A stretch of 64,000 bases of DNA from Streptomyces cyanogenus. GTDB taxonomy: Bacteria; Actinomycetota; Actinomycetes; Streptomycetales; Streptomycetaceae. The stretch is from the NCBI RefSeq assembly GCF_017526105.1, contig NZ_CP071839.1:3583501-3647500 (forward strand), read 5' to 3'. The notes beneath the pieces are model-generated. The model searched no databases. It saw nothing but the letters and a program-made list of their open reading frames with translations, and had not been told where the DNA came from. Made by a program: the position numbers and the translations under genes. Positions 55,272-64,000 of this stretch are shown piece by piece (positions within the stretch are counted from its first letter, which is position 1; every line of letters begins with the position of its first letter).

Positions 55272-56687
55272 ATGACAGACACTCCGGGCTGGGCCTCGCC
55301 CGGATCCGCCCCGTCGTCCGAGGGTCGGGAACCCGGTGCGTCCGGCCCCGCCGAGCCCGCCGACCGCCCCGGCGCCACCGGACCCGCGCCCCAGCCGGGC
55401 ACGGACGCGCAGGGCCCAGGCGGGAAATGGTCCAAGGAGCAGCCGCCACCCGGCCAGTGGCCGGCCCCCACCGGTGCCCCCAGCCCCGGCCACGCGCCGC
55501 CGCCCCCACCGCCCGGCCCGGGCTGGGGCGGCCGGCAGCCCGGCAGCCCGGGCCCCGGCGGCTACGGCGGCCACGGCGGTGGCTACGGCGGCCCTCCCGC
55601 CGGCTACGGAGGCCCGCCACCCGGCCACGGCGGTTACGGCACCCCCGGCGGCTACCCCGCCTGGGGCGGCGGCTGGGGCGGCCCCCCGCCCGCGGCCAAG
55701 CCCGGTGTCATCCCGCTGCGCCCGCTCGGCGTCGGCGAGATCCTCGACGGCGCGGTGTCCACCATGCGCACCTACTGGCGCACGGTCCTCGGCATCGCGC
55801 TGGCCGTCGCCGCGGTCACGGACACCTGCCTCATCCTCGTGCAGGGCTTCTTCCTCAACGACGCCCTCGCCGGCACACAGCTCGACAGCCGGACCGCCAC
55901 CCCCGACGACGTGCTCCGCGCCCTGCGCGCGTCCATGATCGGCGCCGGTATCGTCACGGTGATCTCCGCGGCCGCCGTCATCGTCGCGACCGCCCTGCTC
56001 ACGACCATCACCAGCCGCGCCGTGCTCGGCAGACCGGTCAGCACCGGCGAGGCCTGGCGTGAGGCCCGCCCGCAGATCCCGAAGCTGGCCGGGCTGCTCA
56101 TCCTGCTCGGCCTGATCACCGTCGGTGTGATCGTCGCCGGCTCCCTGCCCGGCTTCCTGGTCCTGGTCGCCGGCGGCAGCGGCGCCGGCGGAGCCGCACT
56201 GTTCGCCCTCGGCATCCTCGGCGGCGCCGTGGTCGCGGTGTGGCTGGCCATCCGCTACTACCTGGCCGCCCCCGCCCTGATGCTGGAACGCCAGAGCATC
56301 ACCAAGTCCATGAGCCGCTCCGCCAAGCTCGTACGCGGCTCCTGGTGGCGCGTCCTCGGCATCCAGCTGCTGGCCTGGCTCATCGCCAACATCGTCTCCG
56401 CGATCGTCACCATCCCGTTCGCCCTCATCGGAGCCGCCGTGAGCGGCGACGGCATGGCGAACTTCCTCGGCACCAGCGGCGAACACGTCGGCTGGGCGTT
56501 CCTGATCATCAGGGGGATCGGCTCCGTGATCGGCACCACGCTCACCCTTCCGATCAGCGCCGGCGTCACCGTGCTCCTCTACATCGACCTGCGCATCCGC
56601 CGCGAGGCCCTCGACCTCGAACTGGCCCGCGCCGCCGGTGTCCACGGGTACGGCCCCGGCGCCCCCGGCCCCGTCCCCGGGAGCTGA
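55272..56687 (+). CDS. Membrane protein with glycerophosphoryl-diesterase-type membrane domain
   Basis: 471 residues. Residues 1-145 are a disordered Gly/Pro-rich cytoplasmic stretch with GYGG and GGPP repeats. From PLGVGEILDGAVSTMRTYWRTVLGIA (about 150) there are about six helices in the pattern of the membrane domain found fused to glycerophosphodiester phosphodiesterases, here without the enzyme domain. AAGGAG lies six bases before ATG 55272. The gene leads the DUF4129-DUF4350-MoxR-DUF58 run four bases downstream and is probably co-transcribed. Function unknown; a role in membrane or envelope assembly is inference. Confidence 0.8.
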   Translation: MTDTPGWASPGSAPSSEGREPGASGPAEPADRPGATGPAPQPGTDAQGPGGKWSKEQPPPGQWPAPTGAPSPGHAPPPPPPGPGWGGRQPGSPGPGGYGGHGGGYGGPPAGYGGPPPGHGGYGTPGGYPAWGGGWGGPPPAAKPGVIPLRPLGVGEILDGAVSTMRTYWRTVLGIALAVAAVTDTCLILVQGFFLNDALAGTQLDSRTATPDDVLRALRASMIGAGIVTVISAAAVIVATALLTTITSRAVLGRPVSTGEAWREARPQIPKLAGLLILLGLITVGVIVAGSLPGFLVLVAGGSGAGGAALFALGILGGAVVAVWLAIRYYLAAPALMLERQSITKSMSRSAKLVRGSWWRVLGIQLLAWLIANIVSAIVTIPFALIGAAVSGDGMANFLGTSGEHVGWAFLIIRGIGSVIGTTLTLPISAGVTVLLYIDLRIRREALDLELARAAGVHGYGPGAPGPVPGS

Positions 56688-56691
56688 TGCG

Positions 56692-57480
56692 GTGAGCGTC
56701 ACGGGGGCAGTTCTCACGGCGGCGACCCCATCGGGCGCCGCCGCCTCGGTCGTACGGCGGCTGCTGGGCGTGCCGGACCGGGCCGTGCTCGCGGCCGGCG
56801 GCTCGGGAGACGAGCCCCCGGTGACCATCCCACGTGATCCCGCCCGCGAGGCAGCCCGGCGTGAGCTGTCCAAGCGGATGTACCACGAGAACGATCCCAG
56901 CCTGCTCCAGCGCGCCCTGAACGCGTTCTGGGACTGGGTCGACCGGCTGTTCGGCGCAGCCGCCTCGGCGACCCCTGGCGGCACGGTCGGCCTGCTCGTC
57001 GTGATCCTGTTCGTCGTCGCCGTCCTGGCCGCCCTGTGGTGGCGCCTGGGCATCCCCCGCCGCCAGCCCGTCTCCACCGCCGTACTGTTCGACGAGCGCG
57101 CCCGCAGCGCCGCCGAACACCGCGCGGCCAGCGAGGCACACGCGGCCCAGGGCCACTGGAACCAGGCCGTCCAGGAGCGTATGCGGGCCATCGTCCGCTC
57201 CCTGGAGGAACGGGCCCTGCTCGACGTACGCCCCGGCCGCACCGCCGACGAAGCAGCCGCCGAGGCCGGCCGTGTCCTCCCCGCACACACGGACCGACTG
57301 CGCGCCGCCGCCCACGAGTTCGACGACGTCACATACGGCGGACGCAGGGCCGGAGAGCAGTCGTACCACCGACTCGCCGAACTCGACCGCGACCTGGAAC
57401 GCGCCAGGCCGACCCTCGCCGACAGCCCCGCCGGCGCCACCGGTCCGGCGCAGAATGCCCGGCAGGGGGCAGCCGAGTGA
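56692..57480 (+). CDS. DUF4129 domain protein
   Basis: 262 residues. An external N-terminal part (1-97), one transmembrane helix (about 98-118), then a cytoplasmic DUF4129 domain with WNQAVQERMRAIVRSLEERALLD and RTADEAAAEAGRVLP. DUF4129 often lies beside or fused to transglutaminase-like proteins in MoxR operons. The GTG at 56692 is four bases after the previous stop; its own stop overlaps the next start (GTGA). Exact role unknown; membrane partner of the MoxR system by context. Confidence 0.88.
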   Translation: MSVTGAVLTAATPSGAAASVVRRLLGVPDRAVLAAGGSGDEPPVTIPRDPAREAARRELSKRMYHENDPSLLQRALNAFWDWVDRLFGAAASATPGGTVGLLVVILFVVAVLAALWWRLGIPRRQPVSTAVLFDERARSAAEHRAASEAHAAQGHWNQAVQERMRAIVRSLEERALLDVRPGRTADEAAAEAGRVLPAHTDRLRAAAHEFDDVTYGGRRAGEQSYHRLAELDRDLERARPTLADSPAGATGPAQNARQGAAE

Positions 57481-58669
57481 CCACCGAGGCAACCCCGGCG
57501 AACACCTCCATCGCACCGACCGGCCGTCAGGTGTGGACCCGGGCACGCGGCATCGCGCTCGCCGTCGTCGTGATCCTGGTCGCCGCCGTCGCCATGGCCG
57601 CCGTACGCTCCACCGCACGGCACGGGGAACTCGACCCGCGCTCCGCCGACCCCTACGGCAGCCGCGCCGTCGCACAACTCCTCGCCGAGCGAGGCGTCTC
57701 CACCCGCGTGGTCACCTCGCTCGGTGCGGCCCGTGCCGCCGCCGGCCCGGACACCACCCTGCTGGTCGCCGTACCCGACCGGTTGACCCACCGCCAACAG
57801 AGCGAGCTCCACGCGGCGACGGCACCCTCCGGCGGGCGGACCATCCTGGTCGCGGCCGGCAGCTGGTCCGTCGAACGGCTCGCCCCCGGAGTCACCGCGG
57901 ACCCCGCCACCAGCGGTGAGGACACGCTCGCCCCGGACTGCGCCCTGCCCGAAGCCAGGCGCGCGGGCACCGCCGACACCGGCGGCATCCGCTACACCAC
58001 CACCCACCTCGACGCCGACTCCTGCTACCCCGGCGAACGCCTCGCCACCCTGCTGCGCGTCCCCGCGGCCTCCGGAGGGGGCGACACCGTCGTACTCGGC
58101 GCGCCCGACATCCTCTACAACGACCGTCTCGACGAGCAGGGCAACGCCTCGCTCGCCCTTCAACTCCTCGGCTCCCGCCCCCATCTGGTCTGGTACCTCC
58201 CCGCGCTGTCCGACACCGCCACCACCGACAGCGGTGAGCGGAAGAACCTCCTCGACCTGCTCCCCTCGGGATGGCTCTGGGCCACCCTGCAGCTCTTCAT
58301 CGCCGCGGCCCTCGCCGCCTTCTGGCGGGCCCGCCGCTTCGGCCCGCTCGTGCCCGAGAAACTCCCCGTCGCGATCCGCGCCTCGGAGACCGCCGAAGGC
58401 CGCGCCCGCCTCTACCGCAAGGCCAACGCCCGCGACCGCGCGGCCGCCGCTCTGCGCGCCGCCACCCGCACCCGCCTCGCCCCCCTCGTGGGCGTCCCCG
58501 CCGCACAGGCGCACGCGCCCGAGGCCCTGCTCCCCGCCCTGTCCGCCCACCTCTCCGGCGACGGACAGACCCTGCACTCCCTCCTCTTCGGACCGCCGCC
58601 CGGCGACGACGCGGCCCTCATCGCACTCACCGACCAACTCGACGCCCTCGAAAGAGAGGTACGCCGTTC

Positions 58670-58673
<4 letters not shown>
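57477..58673 (+). CDS. DUF4350 domain membrane protein
   Basis: 398 residues. TM1 at about 25-43, an external DUF4350 domain (about 50-250, with RSADPYGSRAVAQLLAERGV near its start), TM2 at about 265-283, and a cytoplasmic helical tail. DUF4350 is a GATase-like fold found almost always beside MoxR ATPases. The GTG overlaps the previous stop, and its stop overlaps the moxR ATG (ATGA), so synthesis is coupled at both ends. No catalytic triad is evident; probably a structural or regulatory part of the MoxR module. Confidence 0.88.
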
Positions 58674-59661
<988 letters not shown>

Positions 59662-59662
<1 letters not shown>

Positions 59663-60972
59663 TGGCACTCACCGGACGCGCCGCCCTCCTCGCGGCCCTC
59701 GGCTCGATCCCCGTCGGCATCCTGGAACCGGGCTGGACGGGCATCCTCGCGGTCAACGGCCCCCTGGCCCTGGCCTGTGCCTGCGACTACGCGCTGGCCG
59801 CACCGGTACGGCGTCTCCTGCTGGACCGCTCCGGCGACACCTCCACCCGTCTCGGGGACACCGCAGACGTCACACTCACGATCACCAATCCGTCCCGCCG
59901 CCCGCTGCGGGCCCAGGTGCGGGACGCCTGGCCGCCGAGCAGCTGGCTGTCGGGCACGGAGGCCGAAGCCTCCCGGCACCGGCTCACCGTGCCGCCGGGC
60001 GAACGCCGGCGCATGACGACCCGGCTGCGCCCCACCCGCCGCGGCGACCGCCGGGCCGACCGCGTCACGATCCGCTCCTACGGCCCCCTCGGTCTGTTCT
60101 CCCGCCAGAGCGCCCACAAGGTGCCCTGGACAGTACGAGTCCTGCCCCCGTTCACCAGCCGCAGGCACCTGCCCTCGAAACTCGCCCGCCTGCGCGAACT
60201 CGACGGCCGCACCAGCCTGCTGACCCGTGGAGAGGGCACGGAGTTCGACAGCCTGCGCGAGTACGTTCCCGGAGACGACACCCGCTCGATCGACTGGCGA
60301 GCCACGGCCCGCCAGTCCGCCGTCGCCGTCCGCACCTGGCGACCCGAACGCGACCGACACATCCTCCTGGTCCTGGACACCGGCCGTACGTCGGCCGGCC
60401 GCGTGGGCGACGCCCCACGCCTGGACGCCTCCATGGACGCGGCCCTGCTGCTCGCGGCCCTCGCCTCCCGGGCCGGCGACCGCGTCGCCCTGCTCGCCTA
60501 CGACCGCCGGGTGCGCGCCCTGGTCCAGGGCCGCTCGGCAGGCGACGTGCTTCCTTCCCTGGTCAATGCGATGGCAACGCTCGAACCGGAACTCGTCGAG
60601 ACCGACGCCCGTGGCCTCACCGCCAGCGCGCTGCGCACCGCCCCCCGGCGTTCCCTGATCGTGCTCCTCACGACGCTGGACGCGGCACCGGTGGAACAGG
60701 GTCTGCTGCCTGTGCTCCCGCAGCTCACTCAACGCCACACCGTTCTGGTCGCGTCGGTAGCAGACCCCCACATTGCCCGCATGGCTCAGGGCAGGGGCAA
60801 CACGGAGGCCGTGTACGAGGCGGCGGCAGCGGCTCAGGCGCAGAGCGAGCGTCGGCGTACGGCGGAACAGCTCCGTCGTCATGGAGTGACGGTGGTGGAC
60901 GCGACTCCGGAGGATCTGGCGCCTGCGCTGGCGGACGCCTATCTGGCTCTGAAGGCGGCGGGTCGGCTCTGA
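59662..60972 (+). CDS. DUF58 domain protein
   Basis: 436 residues. Two hydrophobic segments at the N-terminus (about 5-50), a beta-rich part, then the DUF58 signature GTEFDSLREYVPGDDTRSIDWRATAR (in short GDDTRSIDW, about 205) followed by a vWA-like fold with LVLDTGRTS in place of the usual DxSxS. It is the usual partner of MoxR. The start overlaps the moxR stop (TGATG). Last gene of the operon; a strong hairpin lies 49 bases after the stop, shared with the opposing rRNA operon. Confidence 0.92.
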
Positions 60973-61021
60973 ACGGCTTTCCTGCCGCGTCCCTTCGGGG
61001 ACGCCAAAGCCTCCAGAACGC

Positions 61022-61055
61022 AGAAAACCCCCGCACCGAAGTGCGGGGGTTTTCT
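61022..61055. terminator. Shared terminator of the DUF58 operon and the rRNA operon
   Basis: A perfect 15-bp stem AGAAAACCCCCGCAC and its complement with loop CGAA. T-runs lie on both sides (TTTTCT on plus; TTTTCTG then G on minus), so it works as an intrinsic terminator in both directions. Confidence 0.92.
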
Positions 61056-61063
61056 CAAAAATT

Positions 61064-61182
61064 GTTCGGCGGCGTCCTACTCTCCCACAGGGTCCCCCCT
61101 GCAGTACCATCGGCGCTGTGAGGCTTAGCTTCCGGGTTCGGTATGTAACCGGGCGTTTCCCTCACGCTATGACCACCGAAAC
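61064..61182 (-). rRNA. rrf: 5S ribosomal RNA
   Basis: The minus strand begins GTTTCGGTGGTCATAGCG and contains the conserved CCGAACCCGGAAGCTAAG and GGGAGAGTAGGACGCCGCC, typical of Streptomyces 5S (about 119 bases). Ends are estimated. It follows the 23S gene by about 70 bases and is the last gene of the operon. Confidence 0.95.
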
Positions 61183-61253
61183 ACTATGAAACAATCAACA
61201 ACCGTTGGCTGTTCGTGGTTTCAGAACCAACACAGTGGACGCGAGCAACTGAG

Positions 61254-64000
<2,747 letters not shown>

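Noticed and set aside
54825..58637. Long minus-strand frame across mtnA and the DUF4129/DUF4350 genes
   Set aside because: It crosses several well-supported genes and shows no domain or ribosome-binding site.

Overview
The window looks like chromosomal DNA of a Streptomyces species. It has very high GC, frequent GTG and TTG starts, operons with ATGA or GTGA overlaps, and landmark genes in the order known from Streptomyces coelicolor: pkaB-pkaA, the 180-kDa-type NAD-glutamate dehydrogenase, secA, hpf, comF, lpqB-mtrB-mtrA, mtnA, the DUF4129/DUF4350/MoxR/DUF58 operon, and an rRNA operon. Apart from the partial genes at both ends I saw no broken genes, and no insertion sequence, CRISPR array, tRNA or prophage.

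Region 1 (1-6.7 kb): two Ser/Thr kinases (pkaB truncated by the window edge, pkaA complete) face an FHA protein with an EssC/EccC-like FtsK-type ATPase region. This suggests a phospho-signalling module. Region 2 (7-10.6 kb): a carbohydrate ABC importer (lipoprotein plus two permeases) without its own ATPase, as is usual for MsiK-dependent Streptomyces importers. Its first permease carries a large extracytoplasmic insertion.

Region 3 (10.7-32.7 kb): a large cell-wall glycopolymer locus. Four proteins fuse an N-terminal GT2 glycosyltransferase to a C-terminal TagF-like (CDP-glycerol:glycerophosphotransferase family) domain. Two more are GT2-only paralogues of each other. The locus also has two polytopic membrane glycosyltransferases (GT39- and GT87-like), another multi-pass membrane protein, GalE, and a TagG/TagH-like exporter with a TetR regulator. 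An Ohr/OhrR peroxide-defence pair sits inside it. In the four fusions the catalytic motifs are lost reciprocally: two keep a good GT2 site and lose a key TagF histidine, and two keep the TagF site while the GT2 motifs are weakened or lost. I consider this the most interesting signal in the window.

Region 4 (32.9-46.3 kb): housekeeping and small accessory genes. These are NAD-GDH, a DJ-1/PfpI protein, a HAD hydrolase, a DUF6912-like protein, an Rv3235-like protein, SecA, a GNAT acetyltransferase and a YcaQ/AlkX-type DNA glycosylase. Region 5 (46.3-55.1 kb): a LuxR-type response regulator, hibernation factor HPF with a long leader and a perfect 22-bp palindrome, ComF, LpqB-MtrB-MtrA and MtnA; from secA onward this is the same neighbourhood as in mycobacteria. 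Region 6 (55.3-61 kb): a membrane protein followed by a tightly coupled DUF4129-DUF4350-MoxR-DUF58 operon. It converges on an rRNA operon (5S and most of 23S, minus strand) across one shared hairpin terminator. Several genes have a TANNNT -10 box 6-8 bases before an ATG with no Shine-Dalgarno, which points to leaderless transcripts.
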